Positions 7,276 through 14,926 of a stretch of 23,243 bases of DNA are shown one piece after another; positions within the stretch are counted from its first letter, which is position 1; the number at the start of each line of letters is the position of its first letter. The DNA is from MnTg04 sp036443455 (GTDB lineage: Bacteria > Pseudomonadota > Gammaproteobacteria > Steroidobacterales > MnTg04). The stretch covers positions 1-23,243 of the forward strand of contig JAZFYI010000172.1 of NCBI GenBank assembly GCA_036443455.1. Reading direction: 5' to 3'. Under the pieces are notes generated by a model, which did not search any database, was not told where the DNA came from, and saw only the letters and a program-made list of their open reading frames with translations. A program made the position numbers and the translations under genes.

Positions 7276-8169
7276 ATGTTGCTCCTCCCGTTTCAGCTTG
7301 GATGCCGGTCGCCGGCGAATGGTTTGTGCGCTGGTCGCAAAACCCATGACAAGCCGGCGAGGCAGAGTCGTCTGCCAGGCATTTTTCTCGCTGCCTTGCT
7401 GGTTGCGGGTTTCTCCGCCCCGGCCTTCGCGGATCGCCAGATCATTAAGATGACGATCGATGATGTCAAGCGTAGCGCGCTGGTTTTTTCGCCCTCGAAT
7501 CCGGGTGACGCCAAGCTTCCGCTGGTATTCGTTTTTCACGGTCGCGGAGATGATAACGGCAAATTCGCGCGCGCCGTCAGGCTGCACAAAGACTGGAAAA
7601 ACGCGGTCGTCGTTTACCCTCGAGGCCTGAGTATCGATACGAAACCGCCGATGCGTGGCTGGCAAGGCCGGGTCGGTCAGTACGCCGACCGGGATCTGAA
7701 ATTCACCGACCGCCTGCTCCAGCGACTGACGACGATGTTCGCCGTGGACCCTCAAAAAACCTATGTCGCCGGTTTTTCAAATGGCGGGCACTTCACGTTC
7801 CTGCTGCTCAAGGAACGCACCGACAGCTTTGTGGCCTATGCGGTAATAGGCGCCTTGCATCCGGATTTCCAGTCGGATACAGCGCCCAGGCCGTTTATAT
7901 ACCTGTTTGGCCGCCAGGAAGGCACCCAGTACCAGGATCAGTGGGTCAAAACGGTCAAGGCATTGGCCCGGCATAACCAGGCGAGCGGAGAACAATCAGA
8001 GTATGAGGACTGCTGCACCTTGCTCTACCCGAAACCCGGCGGCGCCGTGATGGTTTATGGTTTGTATAATGCCGGCCATATCTGGCCAAACCGTGGTAAC
8101 GAACGCCTGTTGCGTTTTTTCGGCCAAGCCAGCATCGACCTCCAGAAAGCCGATAACGGGAACAAATAA
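7276..8169 (+). CDS. Exported alpha/beta-hydrolase, PHB depolymerase/LpqC-like esterase
   Basis: An alpha/beta-hydrolase of the poly(3-hydroxybutyrate) depolymerase/feruloyl esterase-like group. The oxyanion-side motif LVFVFHGRGDDNGKF, the nucleophile elbow GFSNGG (Ser codon 7777-7779) and the catalytic His in YNAGHIWPN are present. A hydrophobic signal segment (GIFLAALLVAGFSAPAFA) shows export. The start is unclear: ATG 7276 gives a long n-region and lies two bases from the start of the divergent beta-repeat gene; TTG 7324 or CTG 7372 would give shorter leaders but lack a convincing ribosome site. Two adjacent cysteines (EDCCTLLY) lie before the catalytic His. The substrate is unknown; ester bonds of polyesters or plant-type phenolic esters are the family's usual targets. 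Confidence 0.82.
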   Translation: MLLLPFQLGCRSPANGLCAGRKTHDKPARQSRLPGIFLAALLVAGFSAPAFADRQIIKMTIDDVKRSALVFSPSNPGDAKLPLVFVFHGRGDDNGKFARAVRLHKDWKNAVVVYPRGLSIDTKPPMRGWQGRVGQYADRDLKFTDRLLQRLTTMFAVDPQKTYVAGFSNGGHFTFLLLKERTDSFVAYAVIGALHPDFQSDTAPRPFIYLFGRQEGTQYQDQWVKTVKALARHNQASGEQSEYEDCCTLLYPKPGGAVMVYGLYNAGHIWPNRGNERLLRFFGQASIDLQKADNGNK

Positions 8170-8170
8170 A

Positions 8171-8488
8171 GTGGCGATTACCCTATGCCCGGTCTGCCGG
8201 AAAAAAATCTCGACCCGGGCCCCCCGTTGCCCGCATTGCCATGCAGATCTGAGCGGCAATGATCCTGAACTCGCCTCCCGCCGGCGTTCGCAGCAACGCA
8301 AAAAATCGAATGCCATGAAAATACAGCTTGCGCTGGCTATGACCTTGCTCGTCATTTGCATCGGACTCATGCTGCTGGAAATGAACCAGGGGAGGCCTCT
8401 GCCATCGCCATGGTATATCGGTATCGGCCTGGCGGCGGCCGCCTGGTATGTTGTGACGCGATTGCGTATCTTCCTCTCTCATCGCTAG
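8171..8488 (+). CDS. Small zinc-ribbon membrane protein
   Basis: A 105-residue protein beginning at GTG 8171, directly after the esterase stop. Its N-terminus holds a zinc-ribbon with two CxxC knuckles, LCPVCRKKIS and RCPHCHADL, followed by a basic linker (RRRSQQRKKS) and two predicted membrane segments (LALAMTLLVICIGLMLL and WYIGIGLAAAAWYVV). The frame is open further upstream inside the esterase gene, but starting there would overlap the esterase. GGGAAC lies about twelve bases upstream of the GTG, a weak ribosome site, so coupling to the esterase is likely. The family is not recognised; zinc-ribbon plus membrane-segment proteins of this size are common and mostly uncharacterised. Confidence 0.7.
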   Translation: MAITLCPVCRKKISTRAPRCPHCHADLSGNDPELASRRRSQQRKKSNAMKIQLALAMTLLVICIGLMLLEMNQGRPLPSPWYIGIGLAAAAWYVVTRLRIFLSHR

Positions 8489-8535
8489 ACGATATTCAGA
8501 CCCAGCCAGGCGACCTGAACGACGGAGACTGCAAC

Positions 8536-8760
8536 GTGCATGATGAAAAAATGGAACTGCAAGCTCATTTTGCCGATATCGATACCAACGGCAGCGGGTC
8601 CATCGATTACGAAGAATTCTCCAGGCTTTTACGCTCGATGGGACTAAGCCGGGTTGACGGCATCGCGCGTCTTGCGTTCGAGTCCATGGACAAGAACGAT
8701 GACAGCGAAATCGACTTCGATGAATTTTGCGCCTGGTGGCAAAAACACGAAAACAGCTAG
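8536..8760 (+). CDS. Small two-EF-hand calcium-binding protein (paralogue)
   Basis: A 74-residue protein started at GTG 8536, with GGAG eight bases upstream; an in-frame ATG at 8551 would remove five residues. Two EF-hand loops are present: DTNGSGSIDYEE and DKNDDSEIDFDE. The second lacks the usual Gly at loop position 6 (Asp there), so its affinity may be lower. The end DFDEFCAWWQKHENS shares the EFxxWW pattern with the EF-hand gene at 6077-6316, and the two are similar in length, supporting a duplication. No signal peptide is seen. The stop TAG overlaps the stop of the convergent permease gene by four bases (CTAG, 8757-8760). Confidence 0.85.
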   Translation: MHDEKMELQAHFADIDTNGSGSIDYEEFSRLLRSMGLSRVDGIARLAFESMDKNDDSEIDFDEFCAWWQKHENS

Positions 8761-9869
8761 ATGTCCATTGGAGCGGCATCGGCCGCGGTCGTATCGCTAT
8801 CTGCGTCATCAACATTCGATTCCGGGCTTCTGAGCCGCCACGCCCGCAGCACCGCTTTGACCACGGTTGCCAGCGGGATGGCAAAAAATACGCCCCAGAA
8901 TCCCCATAAGCCGCCGAACAGCAACACGGCCGCTATGATCGCAACCGGGTGAAGATCCACTGCTTCGCTAAACAACAATGGCGCCAGCAAATTTCCATCG
9001 AGGGCTTGTATTACCAGGTAGGCAATAACGACGTAATAGAACGATGGATCGAGACCCCATTGCATATAGGCGAGCAACGCCACCGGCAAGGTGACGACGG
9101 CCGCGCCGATATACGGGATCAAAACAGAGAAGCCGGTGATTGCGCCGAGCAAGACCGCGTATTCCAGCCCCAGCAAGGAAAAAACCAGGAAACTTGTAAC
9201 CCCGATAATCATGATTTCCAGGACTTTGCCATCGACATAATTGCTGATGCTGACATTTACCTCCGCCCAGACGTCGGTGGTAACCTGCCTGTCCCGTGGC
9301 AGAAAACTGGCAAACCACTCGGTCAGCACCGTGCGGTCGCGAATCATGAACACGACCATCATCGGAACCAGTATCAAGTAAACGACGACAGTTACCAGGG
9401 TCAGAACAGAGGTCAACGAATAGGAAATCGCTTTCTGGCCAAGACCGACAAATTCGCTGCCCAGCCGGCTGACGAACTCACTGATCTGGCTCTCGGTAAA
9501 GTATTCCGGATAGCGTACCGGCAGATCCAGCAATTGTCGCTGCAGCTTGCTGATAATTGCAGGCGCCTGCTGCACCAGTTCAGAAAGCTGCGCGACGACG
9601 ACAGGAATCAGGCCGAGGAAAAGACTCAGGAGCAACGCCAGGAACCCAAGGCTAACGATCAAGACGGCGATGATTCTCGGCACATGAAGATTCTCGAGCC
9701 GCTGCATAATACTTTGCAACAGGTAGGCAATGATCACGGCGGCAAAAACCGGTGCGAGAATTCTACCGGTGAAATAAATGATCGCGCTGATCGTCAGCAG
9801 TACAACGCCCAGCAAGACCATCTGCGGGTCAGACATGCGTTTGCGAAACCAGTCTCCAATGTAATTCAT
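8757..9869 (-). CDS. AI-2E family (PerM/YdiK-type) permease
   Basis: An integral membrane protein of 370 residues if started at ATG 9869, which has GGAG nine bases upstream; ATG codons at 9896 and 9893 would add nine or eight residues without a good ribosome site. About seven to eight hydrophobic segments are seen, in the pattern of the AI-2E transporter family: LLGVVLLTISAIIYF, PVFAAVIIAYLLQSIMQRLE, a periplasmic-type amphipathic stretch (QLLDLPVRYPEYFTESQ), then the family block YVDGKVLEIMIIGVTSF and LLGAITGFSVLIPYIGAAV. The C-terminal tail is rich in Asp and Ala (VDDADSDTTAADAAP). Members export or import varied small molecules or act as Na+/H+ antiporters; the substrate here is unknown. 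Confidence 0.9.
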   Translation of the reverse strand: MNYIGDWFRKRMSDPQMVLLGVVLLTISAIIYFTGRILAPVFAAVIIAYLLQSIMQRLENLHVPRIIAVLIVSLGFLALLLSLFLGLIPVVVAQLSELVQQAPAIISKLQRQLLDLPVRYPEYFTESQISEFVSRLGSEFVGLGQKAISYSLTSVLTLVTVVVYLILVPMMVVFMIRDRTVLTEWFASFLPRDRQVTTDVWAEVNVSISNYVDGKVLEIMIIGVTSFLVFSLLGLEYAVLLGAITGFSVLIPYIGAAVVTLPVALLAYMQWGLDPSFYYVVIAYLVIQALDGNLLAPLLFSEAVDLHPVAIIAAVLLFGGLWGFWGVFFAIPLATVVKAVLRAWRLRSPESNVDDADSDTTAADAAPMDI

Positions 9870-9923
9870 GTCGGACCACTCCGATGATGACATCATGTGA
9901 TTGTACCGAAGTAGACGTTTGAG

Positions 9924-10310
9924 ATGGCAACAAAACTTGCTAGTCTGTCGCGGTCGACCTTGATGGCGAACAAGCGAATGGAAAACGAGCGATCTTCAGG
10001 GCAAAGCGGGCCCTTGCAGCGGCTGAAAAACGAGGCGTTTCTGTTGATCGCTTTGCTTGCGCTCGGCTTGTGGCTGGTCCCCGCCCTGATATTTTGGCTG
10101 GGTAGCCGGGTACTTGGCCCATATGGAGATATCGACACACTCGCCGCGTTCTACATCGACCTGTTTGGCTCCTTGCTCGCGGGCAGAGGCATAGTCTGGT
10201 TGCTGGTGACCTCACTCTACCTTTTCCTGATGCTGATCCGTCTGCTGGCATGGCTTTGGGGGGTCGCTCATCGAGCTGCAGCCAGGAACGACGAAGTTGC
10301 GGCCGAATAG
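9924..10310 (+). CDS. Small membrane protein of unknown function
   Basis: A 128-residue frame with two strong hydrophobic segments, LLIALLALGLWLVPALIFWL and IVWLLVTSLYLFLMLIRLLAWL, linked by a loop with GPYGDIDTLAAFYIDLFGS. It has a basic N-terminus and ends in an Ala/Glu-rich tail. The start is not settled: ATG at 9924, 9963 or 9978 are all in frame and none has a clear ribosome site. It is divergent from the permease gene. I do not recognise the family; the coding call rests on the length of the frame, the clean hydrophobic pattern and the lack of a competing frame. Confidence 0.6.
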   Translation: MATKLASLSRSTLMANKRMENERSSGQSGPLQRLKNEAFLLIALLALGLWLVPALIFWLGSRVLGPYGDIDTLAAFYIDLFGSLLAGRGIVWLLVTSLYLFLMLIRLLAWLWGVAHRAAARNDEVAAE

Positions 10311-10496
10311 GCTAATCTTTTGCAATGCAGCAGCGCGGGCATTCCCCGGGGCTCATACTGATTTCCGGATCCAGGAATGTGACGCAGGTCGCATATCTGA
10401 TCTTTAAACGCATCGAAAACCCCCATTTCTCCGATAGTTATGTAAATATTGTCGCTGACGGCCCGAAGCGGTCCGTTCGTGTGTGTATGAGATACG

Positions 10497-10796
10497 ATGA
10501 TGAAAAGCCTGTTTAAACGATTTCGCAAAGAATCCGCGTCCTCGGTGGGCCAGTCGATGCATGCTGGCGGCGTGAATCAGCCCTCGCTGATATCGCGCGG
10601 CCAGTCAGCTTTGAAAGGCTATCTGAAGCCGCCGCCCAAACCGGAGGTGGTTGAAGAAGAGGATCATGTCAAGACCGTTCTGGATATCCTGGACAACCCT
10701 GATCTGGAACTGGAGCCGCATGGATTCGATCCGTATAACAGCGGAAGTTTCGACCGCAACAAAAGCTGGAAACCCGTCAAGAAAAGTACCCGCTAG
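10497..10796 (+). CDS. Small basic/acidic hypothetical protein
   Basis: A 99-residue protein with a basic N-terminus (MMKSLFKRFRKES), a proline-rich middle (YLKPPPKPEVVEEEDH), the segment VKTVLDILDNPDLELEPHGFDPYN and a basic end. It has no membrane segment, signal peptide or known motif. Two adjacent ATG codons (10497, 10500) could start it; the upstream ATGAGATACG is only weakly ribosome-site-like. It converges on the GT41 gene, and both stop codons lie in a short inverted repeat. The mix of charged and polar residues and the G/C-rich third positions make it look coding; I do not recognise it. Confidence 0.6.
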   Translation: MMKSLFKRFRKESASSVGQSMHAGGVNQPSLISRGQSALKGYLKPPPKPEVVEEEDHVKTVLDILDNPDLELEPHGFDPYNSGSFDRNKSWKPVKKSTR

Positions 10797-10809
10797 TTCA
10801 GTCGAACTA
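10794..10809. other. Inverted repeat carrying both stops of a convergent gene pair
   Basis: TAGTTC and GAACTA are perfect 6-bp arms around AGTC. The left arm contains the TAG stop of the 99-residue protein gene, the right arm the reverse-strand TAG of the GT41 gene. There is no T-run; whether it ends transcripts is unknown. Confidence 0.35.
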
Positions 10810-12717
10810 TTGCATTTGCCTGGCTGACTCCTGCCGGTAATGTTTTATCAGCAGATTCTCCAGGTCTTCACAGTATTCCTTTATCGACAGCTTTCCCGCC
10901 ACGGCATTTTCGAGGCGCTCGCGTATGGCGCCAAGCCTGTCCCGGTCTTTGACCAGATCATGCGCGCGGCCCAGGTATTCCTCCGCCGTGTCGCAAGTCA
11001 ATTCATCGAGCCCCAGCGTTTTGTTGAGCGATGCGCCCATCCGGCCAAGTATTCGCTTGCCCCGCAACGTCAGCGCAGGCAACCCAGCCTGCGCTGCGGC
11101 GATTATGGTGGCGCCGGCGTTGTAATCGGGTGTATCGAGCAGAAGATCCGCCGCCTTCATCCTGGCGAGATGTTCTGCCAGCGGCACGCGGCCGACAAAT
11201 ATCAGCCGCCCAGGATCGACACCCGCCTCGCTGGCGGCGGCGAGTAGGTTTTTCCTGACGGTTGCCCGCTCCGCCAACAGCCAAAGCACACTCCCTGCCG
11301 AGCTTCGCAGGATCTTCATCCACAGCGAGAAAATACGCGGCTGCAATTTGTAGCTGTGATTGAAAGAGCAAAAAACGAATGCATCCGTCGGCAAACCGAG
11401 TTCCGCCCGGCCGGGACTCGCACCGACGTCTCTCGGCGTCAGCGGCAGAAAACAGCGCTGCAAGCGCAAGATATGCTCGCTAAACACAGATTCCTCGTTT
11501 TCCGGCAACACCTCGTCATCGCCGATCAGCGCATCGATAAACGGCGCCTGCATCGTGTTTAGATAACCCAGGAAAGAAACCTGCAATAACGCCGGCCGCA
11601 GCGCGAGGATATGCGGTCGAGCGTTTCTCGTATAGCCGGCAAGGTCGATCAGGATATCGATATCGTCGCCCGATATCTGCTCGGCGATCCTTGACGAGGC
11701 AAGCTGGGAAACGTCTCGATAAATATCGACACCGGCCTCGACTTGCTGCCGAATCCCATCGCTGCTTCGTGCCAAAGAGTAAGCAAACACCTTGAATTTT
11801 TTTCGATCGTGCCAGGCAAACAAACCGCTGATCAGGCTGCCCACCGCGTGCGCATTAAAATCGGGAGAAAGATAAGCGATATTCAATCGTCCGCTGGTCT
11901 TGATTTGCCTGACCGGCTGCAACGACCCCTGATTCATCGCCTGTATCGTTATTTGCCTGGCGTAACAGGCCGCGGCCCGGTCGTGAAGCTTGCCATCGGG
12001 AAAATGAATATTCAGGCCATACGGTGAAATCATTTCCTCACCGGGTTTTTCCAGGTGGCGCTCGAGCGCCACGGACAACTCGGCCAGGTCGCCCGAATAA
12101 TTTTCCCAGGCACAAAGCAGGCGCTGCAGATAACTGCGCCGGTAAAGCGCGCCAAGGTGTGCCGGCGAGATCGCCAGCACCCGCCCTATCTGCAGCAAGG
12201 CTTCGTCGAGTTGATCGGACTGTTCCAGCGCCAGCGCAAGATTGAACGCCAGGTGTGGATTCTCGCCGTCCTGGGCAAAAGCCGCCTGGTATTGCAAAAG
12301 TGCATCCTGCAAATTGCCGGTCCGCTGCAAGGCGATCGCGTAATCATGGCGTATGCCCGCCTCGTTGTTCGCCCGGACAAGCGCTGCCGCAAAAATATCC
12401 AGCGCCTGCGCGAAGCAACCCTGCTGATTCAGCCAGTATGCGAGCATGTGCAGTAATTGCGGGTCCTCTTCGGGGTCGGCTGCAGACCCGGCCAGGGCAA
12501 TCGCTTCAGCATTTCGGCCACCAAAGGCAAGCGCCAGGCTTTTGAGCGCAATGCCCTGTCGTTCCGCCAGCCCCGACAAGAGGATCAGCGCCTGGTCGGC
12601 GCGCCCGCTGCGCAGATAAATTCTGGACAATTCCAGGATGGATCCGCTGTCGTTTTTGTCCTGCGCCAGGCTGCGCAAAAGACTTTTTTCACTTTCTGAG
12701 AACTTGTATTCCGACAT
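10807..12717 (-). CDS. TPR plus GT41 (O-GlcNAc transferase-like) glycosyltransferase
   Basis: A 636-residue protein with TPR-like helical repeats (about residues 25-215, e.g. AQALDIFAAALVRAN, LQDALLQYQAAFAQDGENP) followed by a GT41 catalytic region (about 275-610) like SPINDLY and O-GlcNAc transferase. Family positions are recognisable: SPDFNAH290 (His498 of human OGT), FNHSYK457 (Lys842), AEH516 (His901) and LLLD528TPDYN (Asp925). The UDP-phosphate loop, NGHTT in OGT and usually NGGTT in bacteria, reads NAGAT here. GT41 enzymes glycosylate Ser/Thr of proteins; bacterial targets are mostly unknown. No signal peptide, so cytoplasmic. The gene begins 24 bases after the upstream amidohydrolase stop and is probably co-transcribed. 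The start has only a weak AGG ribosome site. Confidence 0.88.
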   Translation of the reverse strand: MSEYKFSESEKSLLRSLAQDKNDSGSILELSRIYLRSGRADQALILLSGLAERQGIALKSLALAFGGRNAEAIALAGSAADPEEDPQLLHMLAYWLNQQGCFAQALDIFAAALVRANNEAGIRHDYAIALQRTGNLQDALLQYQAAFAQDGENPHLAFNLALALEQSDQLDEALLQIGRVLAISPAHLGALYRRSYLQRLLCAWENYSGDLAELSVALERHLEKPGEEMISPYGLNIHFPDGKLHDRAAACYARQITIQAMNQGSLQPVRQIKTSGRLNIAYLSPDFNAHAVGSLISGLFAWHDRKKFKVFAYSLARSSDGIRQQVEAGVDIYRDVSQLASSRIAEQISGDDIDILIDLAGYTRNARPHILALRPALLQVSFLGYLNTMQAPFIDALIGDDEVLPENEESVFSEHILRLQRCFLPLTPRDVGASPGRAELGLPTDAFVFCSFNHSYKLQPRIFSLWMKILRSSAGSVLWLLAERATVRKNLLAAASEAGVDPGRLIFVGRVPLAEHLARMKAADLLLDTPDYNAGATIIAAAQAGLPALTLRGKRILGRMGASLNKTLGLDELTCDTAEEYLGRAHDLVKDRDRLGAIRERLENAVAGKLSIKEYCEDLENLLIKHYRQESARQMQ

Positions 12718-12741
12718 TGCCTAACGCTTGCGGCTAGCGAC

Positions 12742-14364
12742 TCACTGGCGAACAAAAACACGAACGCCGGCCAGCCAGGTTTCTTCAACCTGGATCTGCC
12801 ATAGCTCGGATTCATGCGCCTTGAACAAATCGCGATCGAGCACGATGAAATCCGCCCATTTTCCTGGCTGCAGCTCACCCAAATCGTTTTCCTGGAACGC
12901 CGCATAGGCGGCATCGATCGTAAATGCCCGCACCGCTTCGGGCAGCGTCATGCGTTCGCCGGGATACCAGCCGCCGGGTGGCTCCCCGTTTTGATCCATC
13001 CGGGTGACCGCCGCATAAATACCATGGAACGGGTTGGCATATTCCACGGGGAAATCAGAACCCGCGGCGATGACCGTTCCGCCATCGAGAAACTTGCGCC
13101 ACGCGTAACCGCCGGCCAGGCGTTTTTCACCCACCCGATCGGCCGCCATGTTTTTGTCGCTGGTCGCGTGCACAGGCTGCATGGCCGCAATGACACCGAG
13201 AGCGGCAAACCTGGGTATGTCCTCGAGTGCGACGATTTGCGCGTGTTCTATGCGATTGCGATAGCGCACGCTATCGCCTTGCTGGGCCTTTGCAAAAGCA
13301 TCCAGGGCCATGCGGTTGCCAAGATCGCCGATCGCATGAATGCCGACCTGAAAACCCATGCCCAGCGCTTTCATTACCATCGCGTCAAGCTCGTCCTGGT
13401 TCGAGAAAACCAGGCCCTTGTTGCCTGGCTCGTCGCAGTAATCAGACAACAGCGCGGCGCCCCGGCTACCCAGGGCCCCATCGATATATATTTTTACGGT
13501 GCGCGCCGTAAGCCGGTCGCCACCGTACGCTATCAACGGCTTTCCCAGCGCATCCAGGTTCTCGCCGGCGTCCGAAACCATTGCGTAGACGCGCAGCGTC
13601 AGCTCACCCTTGTCGGCCATGTCTTTATAAGCCGCCAGCGTTGCCGTATCCACGCCGGCATCGTGCACGGATGTGATACCGAGGCTGTTCAGCTCTTTTT
13701 GCGCGACATCCAGTGCATATCGAATTTCATCCTCGCCGGGCCTGGCGATGTTTTGTTCGATCAACGCCTTGGCATTATCAATAAATACGCCCGTTGCCTT
13801 GCCATCTGAATCCCGGACAATTCTTCCGCCGACCGGATCGGGTGTCGTATCGTCGATACCGGCGATCTCCAGCGCCCGCGTGTTCGCCCAACCCGCATGA
13901 CCATCGATGCGACGCAGCCACACCGGCCGGCCGGCCATCACCTTGTCGAGATCGGTCGCACGGGGAAACTTTTTATCGGGCCATAGGACCTGGTTCCAGC
14001 CGCGGCCAAGCACCCACCCCTTGCCCGGAGATGCCTGCTTCGCCACCCGGGCAAGCGCATCCTCCAGACTGTCGCTACCGACCAGGTCGACTCGCGCGCG
14101 CGCCTGCCCCAGCCCCAGCATGTGCCCGTGTGCATCGGTCAAGCCAGGCATCACGGTCCTGCCCTGCATATCGATTACACCTGAATATTCAGCTGTCGGC
14201 GCATCCCCGCTGCCAACGGCGATCACCCGGCCATCGTTTATCGTCACCCAGGTAAATCGTTGCTCCGTGTCGGCATAGCCGTTCGCATTGTGAATCAAAA
14301 GGTCTGATGCAAGACCGGACATTGGTAAAAACCATAAAATCGCGATCGATAAAACGACGGGCAT
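12742..14364 (-). CDS. YtcJ-like exported amidohydrolase
   Basis: A 540-residue amidohydrolase-superfamily protein (amidohydrolase_3/YtcJ group). The ATG at 14364 has GGGGAG seven bases upstream and is followed by a signal peptide (MPVVLSIAILWFLPMSGLAS), so export is likely; an ATG at 14412 would bury this signal. Metal-site features are the HxH in LTDAH79GH81, the Lys of KIYIDGALGSRG that becomes carboxylated in the family, the His of VGIHAIGDLGNR and RIEHAQ, and the Asp in AAGSDFPVE. The family includes exoenzymes acting on amides of unknown substrate, often with broad annotations. It heads the probable two-gene unit with the GT41 gene; no functional link between the two can be seen. Confidence 0.9.
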   Translation of the reverse strand: MPVVLSIAILWFLPMSGLASDLLIHNANGYADTEQRFTWVTINDGRVIAVGSGDAPTAEYSGVIDMQGRTVMPGLTDAHGHMLGLGQARARVDLVGSDSLEDALARVAKQASPGKGWVLGRGWNQVLWPDKKFPRATDLDKVMAGRPVWLRRIDGHAGWANTRALEIAGIDDTTPDPVGGRIVRDSDGKATGVFIDNAKALIEQNIARPGEDEIRYALDVAQKELNSLGITSVHDAGVDTATLAAYKDMADKGELTLRVYAMVSDAGENLDALGKPLIAYGGDRLTARTVKIYIDGALGSRGAALLSDYCDEPGNKGLVFSNQDELDAMVMKALGMGFQVGIHAIGDLGNRMALDAFAKAQQGDSVRYRNRIEHAQIVALEDIPRFAALGVIAAMQPVHATSDKNMAADRVGEKRLAGGYAWRKFLDGGTVIAAGSDFPVEYANPFHGIYAAVTRMDQNGEPPGGWYPGERMTLPEAVRAFTIDAAYAAFQENDLGELQPGKWADFIVLDRDLFKAHESELWQIQVEETWLAGVRVFVRQ

Positions 14365-14653
14365 TGGGCAACTCCCCTGAAAAAACCAGGCATGGGACTC
14401 AGCCAGCCACAAGGACCGGCGTCAAAACACATATGATACAGAATCGGGCGGGGAAAGCTCCCGACGCCCTGCTGGCGGCCTCGATTCGGCCGCAAGAGAT
14501 GGCAATCAATCTTGCCGGGAAAAGCCCGCCAGTTTGCCGGCGCGAATCTCTACTCGCCGGCGCGCGGCGATGATCCTCCGCGTCGGGCGGGTCAATATTT
14601 TTTTCCGACCGAGCAATTGCAAGCTGTGCTGTTGTAAATGGTTCATGGCGTCT

Positions 14654-14683
14654 TTGCCTCGAAAAACTTTTGCTTGTTAGTAT
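14654..14683 (+). promoter_or_regulatory. Possible sigma70 promoter
   Basis: TTGCCT (14654-14659), an 18-base spacer and TAGTAT (14678-14683) on the plus strand. The nearest plus gene starts 240 bases downstream, so it would give a long leader. Weak evidence. Confidence 0.25.
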
Positions 14684-14838
14684 TTAGATCGCTGCCGGCG
14701 CCAAAATGACGCACCCTTTGCCGCACCAGGCGCACGACTGGCCGTGGTTTCGGGCATTGCCATTATTTTGCCGGCGCCGCCTCGGCAAAAAAACTGGATT
14801 ATTCGTGATTTGACTTAATCATAAGGGCTGGGCAGGAA

Positions 14839-14854
14839 CGTGACGGCCGTCACA
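14839..14854. promoter_or_regulatory. CRP/Vfr-like binding site
   Basis: CGTGA-CGGCCG-TCACA: the core GTGA-N6-TCAC is a perfect 14-bp palindrome and matches the CRP consensus TGTGA-N6-TCACA except for the first base. It lies about 73 bases upstream of the lipoprotein ATG at 14927, a reasonable place for activation. Palindromes of this GC-rich type could also serve a TetR or ArsR protein. Confidence 0.4.
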
Positions 14855-14926
14855 TTTTATCGCCGGATAAGCAGTAGGGTGAGAAACGACCCGAAGCCTT
14901 TATCAGTATCCGGGAGACGGCTCAGG

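Larger units (their letters stand above)
14365..14926. other. Intergenic region of 562 bases
   Basis: No convincing gene lies here; open frames overlapping it lack ribosome sites and family resemblance. It must hold the promoters of the amidohydrolase gene (minus) and of the lipoprotein gene (plus). Visible elements are a possible plus-strand promoter (14654-14683), a stem TTTTGCCG/CGGCAAAA (14766-14790), the dyad TGATT-N6-AATCA near 14806-14821, and a CRP-like palindrome at 14840-14853. The T-run side of the 14766 stem is wrong for a terminator. Confidence 0.6.

Noticed and set aside
8949..9887. Open frame of 312 codons on the plus strand
   Set aside because: Antisense to the permease gene; its product is Gln/Asp/Arg-rich without any family feature, a mirror of hydrophobic codons.
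10325..10516. Possible 63-codon gene on the plus strand
   Set aside because: No ribosome site, overlaps the start of the next gene in another frame and has no recognisable feature.
12814..13809. Open frame of 331 codons on the plus strand
   Set aside because: Antisense to the amidohydrolase, which has all expected metal motifs; the frame shows no domain and no ribosome site.
14766..14790. Stem TTTTGCCG/CGGCAAAA as a terminator
   Set aside because: The T-run is inside the 5' arm and an A-run follows the hairpin, so it does not fit an intrinsic terminator in either direction, and no gene ends nearby.
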